The notes under the pieces were generated by a model. The model was given only the letters and a program-made list of their open reading frames with translations. It did not search any database and was not told the DNA's origin. Below are positions 55,429-64,000 of a stretch of 64,000 nt of DNA, piece after piece (the first letter of the stretch is position 1; every line of letters begins with the position of its first letter). The DNA is taken from positions 84,745,132-84,809,131 of the forward strand of contig CM057829.1 of NCBI GenBank assembly GCA_030068075.1. The letters run 5' to 3'. A program made the position numbers and the translations under genes. The DNA comes from Paguma larvata (Eukaryota; Chordata; Mammalia; Carnivora; Viverridae).

Positions 55429-56948
55429 AATACATCTCTAGATTTTGTCTTATTGGTTCTTCAAAAAAGAGAGATACGCAGTCATTGAACTCAGGGAAGG
55501 GCAAAAGCATTCACTGTCCAAATTGTCCATCTACACTTTACTAACTTGAATAATGGATGAATGTACTCAACATATGTGCTTTCATTAAACTAACAGCTTA
55601 GTTTAATGCTAGGTCTTGCCTTATTATTGTACTCCAGGTTACCTTTTAATATAATTCATTTTTGCTAAATATTTTTTTCAGAGACCAAAATTCAAAGATT
55701 ATAAATTTCTTGAGCATAAGTTCAAATAACAGCATTACTCCCAAAATATCCATGACACTTTGAAACACAGTCAGTTACTCTTCTAGTACTTTATTCTGGT
55801 TTTCCCCAATTTTTCTCAAAAATATTCACTTTTCATATAACTGTACCATTTTTCTGTCCTAATGTTTAAATGATAGCCTCTATATCAGTCTCATTAGGAA
55901 GTGTCATAGTCTAACGGAGCCATCCCAGTCCACACTCTGAGACTACGCCTCTTTCTCCTTCAGATTTTATCGAGCACCAAGCATGACTTCTGAACTAGTA
56001 ACAACTAAACCATTGCCATTCTACTGAACAACATTTAGCAAAATTAAAATTGGGCAGATGTCATTTTCGTTTTAACATCAGTCTGCATTGTCTTGCAGAT
56101 TTATTTTCCCAACTTTACCTTATCATACTGTCATCTAGAGAAATCTATCTTTCTCCAGCTCAATCGATCTGCAATTCTTTATTTTGTTTTTATTCCTCCA
56201 CTACTCTTGTCTGGCAGTTAGCATGTTTTTCAAACCCGCTCCAGTTTCTCCTTGATTTACTAGGTAAACTTGACGCTAGGAAACAGACGCTTTCATGTAC
56301 AAGCCTTGTTAATTCTTTTTTACCTTAGGGTTCATGATAATTTAATTGTGTCAACAAGTTATGTATTTTCTTCATGCTAAGGAGTCCCATTCCTTTTCAT
56401 TTGTGTATTAATCAGATCTACCCTTCTTTTATGAATAGAGCTATAGGTTGGATTTCTGAAATGCTCAGAGCTTTTATAATTTAACAAGTCCCAAACCAAC
56501 TTGATGTTTTGTGGTGACAAGTGACACTTGAGACTGTGAGCAAAATATGTGAATCAGACCCTGAAGACAGTTCAGGGAAAAAAAATAGGGAAAGGATTGG
56601 AGACAGCTAATCTATAGTGCTTCCTGACATCTGACACTTATAAATTTCTTTCAGACTTGACTAAGGCATATGGGAAAACAGAAGGAATTTCTATCCAAGA
56701 TTCCTTTTGTCTCAAAACAAGTTTTTACTAAGTCCAAAAGATGATCTTTGCTTTACTATAGCTCTTTCTGCTTGGGAAAAAACTGCCCCAATGTCAAGCT
56801 GTAGCTACCCATGTTCTGATGTCTGGGCGTAGCTAAGTAGCCTTCACCTTGATGAGGCCACTGCCTTTGCTGAGGGCTATAGGTATATAAATCCAAGTGA
56901 GGACAAAATTGCTGTATCTGCAGAGTCTCTCAGTGAGACTCAAAATTT
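55429..56948. other. No recognised feature
   Basis: About 1.5 kb without a nameable repeat. A 92-codon frame (56050-56328) is rich in Leu/Ser and pyrimidine-rich; I do not regard it as a gene. Confidence 0.4.
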
Positions 56949-56964
56949 CATGTCTTCCTTTTAG

Positions 56965-57212
56965 TTTTTTTTTTTACAAAGATTTGTATTATTTTTTTAA
57001 AAATATTTTGAACATTTATTTATTTTTGAGAGACAGAAAAAGACAGAGCACAAGAAGGGGAAGGCAGAGCAAGGGGGAGACACAGAACCCGAAGCAGGCT
57101 CCAGGCTCTGAGCTGTCAACACAGAGCCTGATGTGGGGCTCGAATCTGCAAACCACAAGATCATGACCTGAGCGAAACAGGATGCTCAACCTACTAAGCA
57201 ACACAGGCACCC
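56965..57212 (-). mobile_element. CAN-SINE with extended tail
   Basis: A T/A-rich tail of over 50 bases (poly-T, ACAAAGATTTG, poly-T), then GAGAGACAGAAAAAGACAGAGC and a mutated head ACTAAGCAACACAGGCACCCC. A 16-bp duplication CATGTCTTCCTTTTAG / CATGTTTTCCTTTTAG (56949-56964, 57213-57228) flanks it. Confidence 0.96.
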
Positions 57213-57228
57213 CATGTTTTCCTTTTAG

Positions 57229-58547
57229 AAAAGTATCACAAGGCCAAAATCTCCTACCCTGGCCATGCCAGGAGCTTCAGTTTTCATATATTTTTATGAA
57301 ATCCCGATCTCACTCCTTGCCCATATCTTAAAACTTCAGCTTATCCACCAGATACTGGAGATCAAAGTCACCAATACACGTCAGTTCTCTTCCATACCTG
57401 AGTTCTGAACGAATTGATACATCAAATAAATGAATGGAGAAATTGGAGATCAAAATATCACTTTTACTTTATTGATAACATTTAAGTTAAAAGATGCAGC
57501 TTACTATAGGTATGACTTCTTAATCAGGACTGCCAAAGCTAAATACTTATCTGCCAGTTACAGGAGGTGATGGGAAACATAGAATTCTTATCCACGAGCA
57601 AGTTCCTTTTACATCACAGCAGGAACCAGCAGAACACACATATAGAGCTGTGTTTGCTTGGCTCATGAGAAAAAGAAGGGGTTAGGAAAGAATACTTAAC
57701 TAGTCCCTTATCGTAACTTACCATCTGCCATAACTTTCAGTGACCCAGGGTGAAAATCCCATAAAACCTAAAGTTTGATGTTAAATCCACCCACACATGT
57801 GGTAAAGCAGTTACACTCTATAACATAGGCTGTGCCAAACCGCCAAGGTCAAAAGATTTATGCAAGAACATTGTTCACAATGCTTAAAGCCTCGTATTCT
57901 GACGGCCAGAAACCCCATCTCTACGTGTTATCTTTCCTCTGCAAAACTCCTCTTCCTACTATCTCCCCAAGCACCAGAGACTGATATTTGAGGACAATAT
58001 ATAGCATTTCTCTTTCCTACCCCACTCTCTCATGTTCTGAAGAAATTAAAAGATAAAACAAGAGATAAAGGTAAATGGAAAGCAGACTATTGCTTTTATC
58101 ACTGATGAAACTGATATTGAAGATTAGGGTGAGGAGTGAGCCAACAATGCACTTCCTAATATTGAGATTCAGAATGAGGTCAGCCTATCCACTTGGGCAG
58201 ACTCCTAAGGGTCCCACATGGCCAACAAGAGGCGGCCACCTGTTCTCTTGTAAGGCTAGCTCCCTAGAAAATCAGGAGGAATTGAATAGACAATGTACCA
58301 TTTATTCTGCCCAAATTTATCAATCAAACATCCCTACTTTTCTAGAAAAAAGGAATTAAGGGGAAAGGGAGAAATCAGAAGTATACAGAAAAAAATCTCC
58401 TCATGAAAGTCAGAATTAGGTAAGATATATTCACTAGCCACAAGAAACCATTTTATTCAAAATTTTGAATTCATTGCCATGAATTTTCTTATGCTATTGT
58501 CTTACAAAAGTTTCTGGAAGCAAATACTGTTTATTTAGTGATGAAGT
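57229..58547. other. No recognised feature
   Basis: Mixed composition, somewhat GC-richer at 57750-58260. A 94-codon frame (58075-58359) matches nothing that I know. No named repeat. Confidence 0.4.
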
Positions 58548-58725
58548 ACAGCAGAGTGGTTAAGCTAAAAGGCAACGGAGATACACTGGCCTGAAGTTAA
58601 TCCATGGTTCCCTATGAGACCTTAGTCAGTCCTGTGACATTGGGCAACTATAAATTGAGAATAGCAATACTCTCTATTCGGTTAAGTTTGTGTAGATTAA
58701 ATGAATTAATACATGCAAAATACAA
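58548..58725 (+). mobile_element. MIR, sense
   Basis: GCAGAGTGGTTAAGCTAAAAGG, GGCCTGAAGTTAATCC, CTTAGTCAGTCCTGTGACATTGGGCAAC and GTAGATTAAATGAATTAATACATGC give the MIR from its tRNA-like head to its 3' half. Confidence 0.78.
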
Positions 58726-58932
58726 GTGATAATCTGTGTGCTTTCTCTTATTTATTTCTGCTGTTTTTGTTCAGTTTGCCAGCAGTTGATTGATCAGTTT
58801 TTTTCAAAAAAACTTTGCTATTTAAAAAAAACATTATTGATGCTTGCCTTTTATCATTCACTCCTACTTTTATGTGTTTTTCTGCTTATCTTTCCTAAAT
58901 TTATATGTTGACTGATCATGTCAATAATTTTC

Positions 58933-59144
58933 TTTTTTTTTAATTTTTAACATTTATTTATTTTTTGAGAGACAGAGAGTGAGCAGGGGAAGGGCAGAGA
59001 GAGAGGCAGACACAGAATCTGAAGCAGGCTCCAGGCTCTGAGCCATCAGCACAGAGCCTGACGCGGGGCTCGAACTCACAGACTGTGAGATCATGACCTG
59101 AGCCAAAGTCGGCCGCTTAACCGACTGAGCCACCCAGGCGCCCC
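58933..59144 (-). mobile_element. Young full-length CAN-SINE
   Basis: Intact head GACTGAGCCACCCAGGCGCCCC, CpG kept (GACGCGGGGCTCGAAC, GTCGGCCGC). A perfect 15-bp duplication ATGTCAATAATTTTC flanks it (58918-58932 and 59145-59159). Confidence 0.98.
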
Positions 59145-59159
59145 ATGTCAATAATTTTC

Positions 59160-59776
59160 AATCTTTCAAAAATTTTTAACTTTAAGCATCTGCATTTTAG
59201 GTTATAAATTTTCCTCCAAACTACATTGAAATTCACCCCGAAAGTTTTAATGTATTATGTTTTCATTGCTGTTCAGTTTTAAGTTTGTCCCAATTTCTAC
59301 TTTTCTTTTGACTCTCAAATTTCTTATAAATAAGATTTTTAATTTCTAAACATATAAAGTTATTTTACATTTTGGTTTCTTTCTTTCTCAAACTCATTTT
59401 CGATTTTACTCCTGAGCTCACAGAGGGAAGTACCATTCACATTGTATTCTATGTATTGTATTCTGTAAAATAAAATATTCATTTCTAAAAAATGTTATTT
59501 TTTCTGTTGCAGGCATTATTATCTATCAATGGAGTTATCACCAATCTCAGGAGATTTATGAATGGATCTGTAAACATACAGAGTTTGTATTTCTTACAAC
59601 CTAAAATTGAGTGGATCAAAACTATGCTGCTTATACTAAATACATTTTACCCAAAATAGCTAGATTTGCAGACAAAGCCATATGGTTTAAAAATGTAACA
59701 CAGCTTTTGAACATATTTCAAAAACCAATAATAGATTGAACTTTTTAGAATCTGTTTTACAATAAAAACAAAGAAT
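59160..59776. other. No recognised feature
   Basis: AT-rich; no repeat or gene recognised. Confidence 0.4.
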
Positions 59777-59985
59777 AGGGCGGCTCGGTCGGTTTAAGCA
59801 TCTGCCTCTTGGTTTGGCTCTAGTCATGATCTTGTGGTTTCATGAGTTCAAACCCCACATCAGGATCTGCGCTGACAGCATGGTGCTTGCTTGGGATTCT
59901 CTCTCTCCCTCTTTGTCCCTCCTGCACTTGTAGTGTCTCTGTCTCTCTCAAATAAATAAATAAACACTAAGAAAAAATAAAATTT
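59777..59985 (+). mobile_element. CAN-SINE, head damaged
   Basis: It begins AGGGCGGCTCGGTCGGTTTAAGC. The usual GCGCCTGGGT is reduced to GCGGCTC, a small deletion in the head. B box GAGTTCAAACCCC, CT-rich middle and AAATAAATAAATAAACACT tail are present. Confidence 0.93.
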
Positions 59986-59989
59986 AAAA

Positions 59990-60900
59990 AAACCTGATAA
60001 ATAACTTGCTATCCACAGATAACAGGGCTATTTCAAATTGCTATTAGCATATTTTCGTTTATTTACTCAACTGTTCATATTGAAGCGTTTAATAAAAACA
60101 GATCTACAGTAAGTTTTGAGTGGAAAGAAATTTTAAAATATTTCTATTGTTAATATGTGTAACCAGCAAGTACCTGAAAAATGAACTTAATTTTAAGTTC
60201 TTGTGAGAACTACAAATATAACACAAAGTGGAAAATCTATAGTTTTCATGTTAATCATACTCTCCTTATAGAAGTATACTAAGAGTCTAAAATCTTTACC
60301 ACTTTATTTCTTTTTTTATAAAATAAGATTAAACTTACCTTCATCAAAAGTAGTTATAAAAACCTAAGTACATAAATTAAAAAATCACTAATGATGAATG
60401 CTGCTAAATGTAAAGCTAATGAGGTTTAATGATTTATGTTTTTAATTCAAGTTTCTTGCCTAAAAGAATATAACACGATTTCACAAAATTATAGTGGAAA
60501 ATATATATTTCTCCAGAAACCTTTATCCCATCTCAAGCATATTCTTTTTTTTTTTTTCTCTAAAGAACTCGCTCAGGTTGAATATTCATGAGAAAACTTC
60601 GGAAACGAATAAAAACTTTTTTCAGGATATGACTTGACATGTAAATTTAGCAGAAAAACAAAATAAAGCACATTAAATATGTAAAATGCATGTAGAAACT
60701 AACGTTTCTTTGAAACTCAATCTGCAAAACCCACTCATAGAGTCTTACTTTGTTTGGTTTTATTTTATTATCAAAGGGTATTAAAAGGGTGTGAGGCCTG
60801 GCAGAGCACTCCCTCTGAACATCCTGGTTTCGCTAGCATTCCCTAGCGTGTGTTGAGTTTTACGAATGTCCCTATTGTCCCTTTCATCAGTGCCTCAGTT
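59990..60900. other. Repeat-poor stretch
   Basis: About 900 bp with no transposon that I recognise and only short frames. AT-rich with high-complexity patches (for example 60045-60120). Confidence 0.4.
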
Positions 60901-60910
60901 GGGCATTTTT

Positions 60911-61144
60911 CTTTTTTTTTTTTTAGGTTTTGTTGTTGTTGTTGTTGTTGTTTATTTATTTTGAGAGAGACAGAGAGAACAAGTGAGGGAGGGGTAGAGA
61001 GAGAGAGGGAAAGGGAGAAACCCAAGCTGGCTCTGCACAGTGCACAGAGCCCAACGTGGGGCTTGAACTCACGAATTGTGAGATCATGACCTGAGCAGAA
61101 ACCAAAAGTTGGACACTTAACCAACAGAGCCACGCAGGTGCCAC
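60911..61144 (-). mobile_element. CAN-SINE with (GTT)n tail
   Basis: Poly-T, then seven GTT units (60930-60950), a GA-rich middle, CAACGTGGGGCTTGAAC and an end at CAGAGCCACGCAGGTGCC. The flanks GGGCATTTTT (60901-60910) and GGACATTTTT (61146-61155) are a target-site duplication with one mismatch. Confidence 0.95.
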
Positions 61145-61155
61145 TGGACATTTTT

Positions 61156-61999
61156 GTATCATACTTGCCTATTGTGGTTCCTAACCCCATGCAGATCCCT
61201 GGTTACTTAGCTTGCACTTGGTTTATTTCTTAACTTCCAGAAAATCACCTGAACGCTATTTTGTTTTCAAGCTCGTTTTATATTATGAAAAAAAGCTCTA
61301 ATTCCTGGTCATTGTCATCTTTTCCAAATTATCCTTACTGATGTTGTTGTCTTGGGAAAGAAATAATTTGTGACCCCCTTCAATATTCTATGAGCTACTC
61401 TGTTAACATAGACCTTAAAATAGCTCATTTCTATCATTTATTTCCATAACGCTGTCTGGTACAATTTATCCAGAAGTAAATAGGTATCTTTGTTATATGC
61501 ACAATCCAGTCCATGTTTATAATGGGGTGCTCAAAGGGCAATGGTTCAGAACAATGACTCTCTTCTACTTTTCAGGGAGTGGGGCTCCTCTGCAGCAAGC
61601 AGCAGAAAATCTGGAAATACAGAAAGATTTTGAGTACCGAAGTCACATCCCTACCATGCCTTTGTCTGCTTTGAAATTCTCAATGCCTCAGAATCTACAC
61701 TTGCAAAATGAAGATATATGTTCTTATATCCTATTAGTACTTAGTCAGTAAAGCGGTAAGCACTCTAGATCCTTTCAAACAGGATGAACTTTAATTTAGT
61801 AAATTATGTACTTAACAAAACTACTGGAATGTCTACTTCTCAGGTGCATTGCTAGACTTTCAGAGAATCTAATGTCACTACTGCCACTGATGTTAGGAAC
61901 TGCACAAAAACACTGCTTACTGGTTACAGGTGTCTAAAGAACCGAATGAGACTGATTCTCAGGAAAAGCTCATGAGCCCTGTGTCTTCCCACTCCTGAT
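61156..61999. other. No recognised feature
   Basis: Mixed composition. An 84-codon frame (61497-61751) has no motif that I recognise. Confidence 0.4.
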
Positions 62000-62212
62000 G
62001 ACAGAGAATAATATTTTTCTAATTTTTTTCCTCCATTCATCTGTTGCAGAACATTTGAGTTGTTTTCAGTTTTTGGGCAATTATGAATCAAGGTGCTATA
62101 AACATTCATATATAGGATTTTGTGTTAATGTAAGTTTCTATTATTCTAAATACTCAAAAGTGGATTTCTGGGTCATAAAGTAAAAGTATATTTAACTTTA
62201 TAAAAAAAAACT
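62000..62212 (-). mobile_element. LINE-1 3' UTR/ORF2-end piece, antisense, left part
   Basis: ACATTTGAGTTGTTTTCAGTTTTTGGGCAATTATG (blocks), AAGGTGCTATAAACATTCATA and GATTTCTGGGTCATAAAG match the antisense L1M sequence that reads 'ttgcttccaagttttggcaattatgaataaagctgctataaac'. It is split by the SINE that follows. Confidence 0.75.
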
Positions 62213-62216
62213 TGAG

Positions 62217-62378
62217 GGCGGCTGTGTGGCTCAGTCAGTTAAGCATCCAAATCTTGATGTCAGCTCAGGTCATGATCTCACAGTTTGTGGGGTCAAGCCC
62301 TGCATCGGGCTCTGAACTGATGGTGCAGAGTCTGCTTGGGATTCTGTCTCCCCCTCTGCCTGCCCCTCCCCCACTCCT

Positions 62379-62413
<35 letters not shown>

Positions 62414-62437
62414 AAATAAATAAATAAACTGAAAAAA
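62217..62437 (+). mobile_element. CAN-SINE inside LINE-1
   Basis: GGCGGCTGTGTGGCTCAGTCAG head, GTTTGTGGGGTCAAGCCC, CT run at 62382-62411, AAATAAATAAATAAACTG tail. The flanks AAAAACTTGA and AAAGACTTGA suggest a short target-site duplication. Confidence 0.95.
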
Positions 62438-62440
62438 AGA

Positions 62441-62640
62441 CTTGAAAATTCTTTTCCAAGTAGCTTTTTTTCCAAGTAGCTTTTCCATTTTACATCCTTA
62501 TTAACAATGTATGAGAGTTCCAAGTGCTCCATATTTTCATTACTATACTGGTATTGCTGTTGTTTTTTTAAACTTAGCCGTTCTAATAAGTATGTCATGG
62601 TATCTTCAGTTTTTTTCATGACAACTCCCTAAATATTTTG
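62441..62640 (-). mobile_element. LINE-1 piece, antisense, right part
   Basis: AACAATGTATGAGAGTTCCAAGTGCTCCATATTTTC (blocks) and TAGCCGTTCTAATAAGTATG continue the antisense L1M text ('agcaatgaatgagagttcctgttgctccaca...ggccattctaataggtgtg'). Confidence 0.72.
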
Positions 62641-63667
62641 GAGTATATTCTCTCTGCAATTTTAAATTATAATGTCTTACGAATATGGTTTCTTTTCTAA
62701 TATATTCATACAACTAAGTACTTTATAAAATCGCATTAATGCCTATGTTTTTAACTGATCGGAGAAGATAGCTTATGGATACTCTAAGTATCTCATAGCA
62801 CGGAAATGACCTTATTGACCTTTAGGAAATAACTAGAATTTATTCTTCTGAGAAGAAGATTCTTGGAATCGTATTTACTTTGAGATTTAATATGAATAGC
62901 ATGTTTTCCTCCCAAACACCTGACAAACACAAAACATCTAAGTTTGCAGTGACATGTCACCATGGGCTTAGAATCAAAGAAAAGAAACCTAAATATTCAA
63001 AACCATAAAAAATTTAAAATCCTTCATGTTTTTATCTAGGTATGTAACATCGTATAGAGATAATTTACAGATAAGTGTGTAATTTAATGATAGCAAATAG
63101 TTCTTAAACCTTTTTCTTGCTTTCAAAAGCATGCCTTAAAAAGAATAATTCAGAAGAAAAAAAAGAAATTGGAAATTAGGTGATAGATTTATTGAAAATC
63201 GTAGATTTTAATTTTATCAAAATAATACTAAAACTAATATTCCACAAAGGAGTTGGATGGACTTGAAACTCAAATTGGTTGCAAACAGGTTACCTATATG
63301 CTGGTAAAGGTCATATCTGGTAAAGCTTCACATGTGTAAAAAGATAAATCCGTGAGCTGAAAAGTAATGAAGGGCAATCCATACTCATTCTTCTGTTGTG
63401 GATTTTGAGAGAAATCAGAAATAATTGAGCATGTGGCACTAAAATTCTCAAGTATCCTTAACTAATGAAAATTCAGTCACAAGATCCAGTCAAGATGTTT
63501 TATAACGTATATTAAGAGGAAATATAAATAAATTCAGAGACAGATAGATATATTCCATATGTTAAGGAAGCTAGTGTTGAAGGGATTACTACTGTTTGGA
63601 CCAGGGTTCTCTGGAGATAAGGAAGGCCATTTTACAAATCACTGGGCTACTTATAGCACAAGGTACT
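62641..63667. other. No recognised feature
   Basis: AT-rich; no repeat or gene recognised before the purine tract. Confidence 0.4.
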
Positions 63668-63801
63668 GAAGAAAGAAGGAGAAGAAGAAGAAGAAGAAGA
63701 AGAAGAAGAAGAAGAAGAAGAAGAAGAAGAAGAAGAAGAAGGAGAAGAGGAAGAAAGGGGAGGAGGAGGAGGGGGAGGAGGAGGGAGGAAGAAAAAAAAA
63801 A
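63668..63801. repeat. 134-bp pure-purine tract with (GAA)20
   Basis: Every base from 63668 to 63801 on the + strand is A or G. The core is 20 uninterrupted GAA units (63681-63740), flanked by GGAGAAGAGGAAGAAAGGGG, GGAGGA units and a final A-run. The arginine-rich frame that it spells is not a gene. Such polypurine/polypyrimidine DNA can form triplexes. Confidence 0.97.
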
Positions 63802-64000
63802 CCTGCCTATTTAAAGACTTCACCTCTTCACCTTTTTGCTCAGTTCTTTACCTTTTCACTCAGTTCTTCCGTTTGAGTCAACAGAAAGAAATTCAGAAAA
63901 AACTGAGGCAATGAGAGTTGAGACCTACATTGGGTTCTGATTACTAGGAAAACACTTTAGGACAATGAAGCATAAATGGTGTGTGTTGGGAGTGAGGGGT
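63802..64000. other. Unassigned window end
   Basis: A short tandem similarity (CTCAGTTCTTTACC / CTCAGTTCTTCCG) lies at 63839-63871. Nothing else recognised. Confidence 0.4.

Noticed and set aside
58075..58359. 94-codon frame with a basic/hydrophobic mix
   Set aside because: No motif, no start context and AT-rich flanks; best seen as chance.
63596..63814. Arginine-rich 72-codon frame
   Set aside because: It is the translation of the GAA/GGA purine tract.

Overview
This window is mammalian nuclear DNA with no intact protein-coding gene that I can recognise. It is AT-rich and dense in retroposons. Thirty-one copies of a tRNA-Lys-derived carnivoran SINE (CAN-SINE) are visible. Most have the long form seen in cats: tRNA-like head, CT-rich middle, A-rich tail of AAATAAATAAA type. 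The head sequence and tail fit the feline SINEC_Fc type rather than the dog type. A LINE-1 3' end of carnivoran type is also present. The best inference is a feliform carnivoran, most likely a cat, in an intergenic stretch or inside a very large intron.

The only gene-derived coding sequence is a nearly full-length processed copy (retropseudogene) of SET (TAF-I beta / I2PP2A) at 16222-18090. It keeps the GC- and CpG-rich 5' UTR, an intronless reading frame, the whole 3' UTR with its AATAAA signal and a short A-tail. A perfect 15-bp target-site duplication flanks it. One extra T in a run of seven breaks the frame after codon 68. A diverged piece of 7SL (SRP) RNA lies at about 45664-45795.

Layout. 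0-1.3 kb: an L2 tail. 1.3-3.8 kb: a dead LINE-1 ORF2 (+). 4.2-7.1 kb: SINEs and MLT1-type (MaLR) LTRs, one of which splits an older MIR. 8-14 kb: SINEs, including a SINE and a LINE-1 stacked on one target site at 11.7-12.1 kb. 16.0-18.1 kb: a hAT-type miniature element and then the SET copy. 18-25 kb: mostly unassigned sequence. 25.6-31.8 kb: LTR-like repeats around an antisense LINE-1. 32-36 kb: MIR, a LINE-1 tail and then four SINEs in 0.9 kb. 37-38.7 kb: an antisense LINE-1 3' UTR. 39-48 kb: small ancient repeats and young SINEs. 48.3-53.4 kb: a broken run of antisense LINE-1 pieces cut by one LTR and four SINEs. 54-62 kb: scattered SINEs. 62-62.6 kb: another antisense LINE-1 piece. 63.7 kb: a 134-bp pure-purine tract with (GAA)20.

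Nothing here points to genes working together or to an undescribed biological system. Short open frames elsewhere are chance ORFs or lie in repeats. What is of interest is the insertion history (nested and stacked retroposons with readable order), the young SET retrocopy, the purine tract, the 7SL fossil, and several repeat-poor stretches that could be conserved non-coding DNA. Repeat family names come from memory of consensus sequences and were not checked with a search tool.
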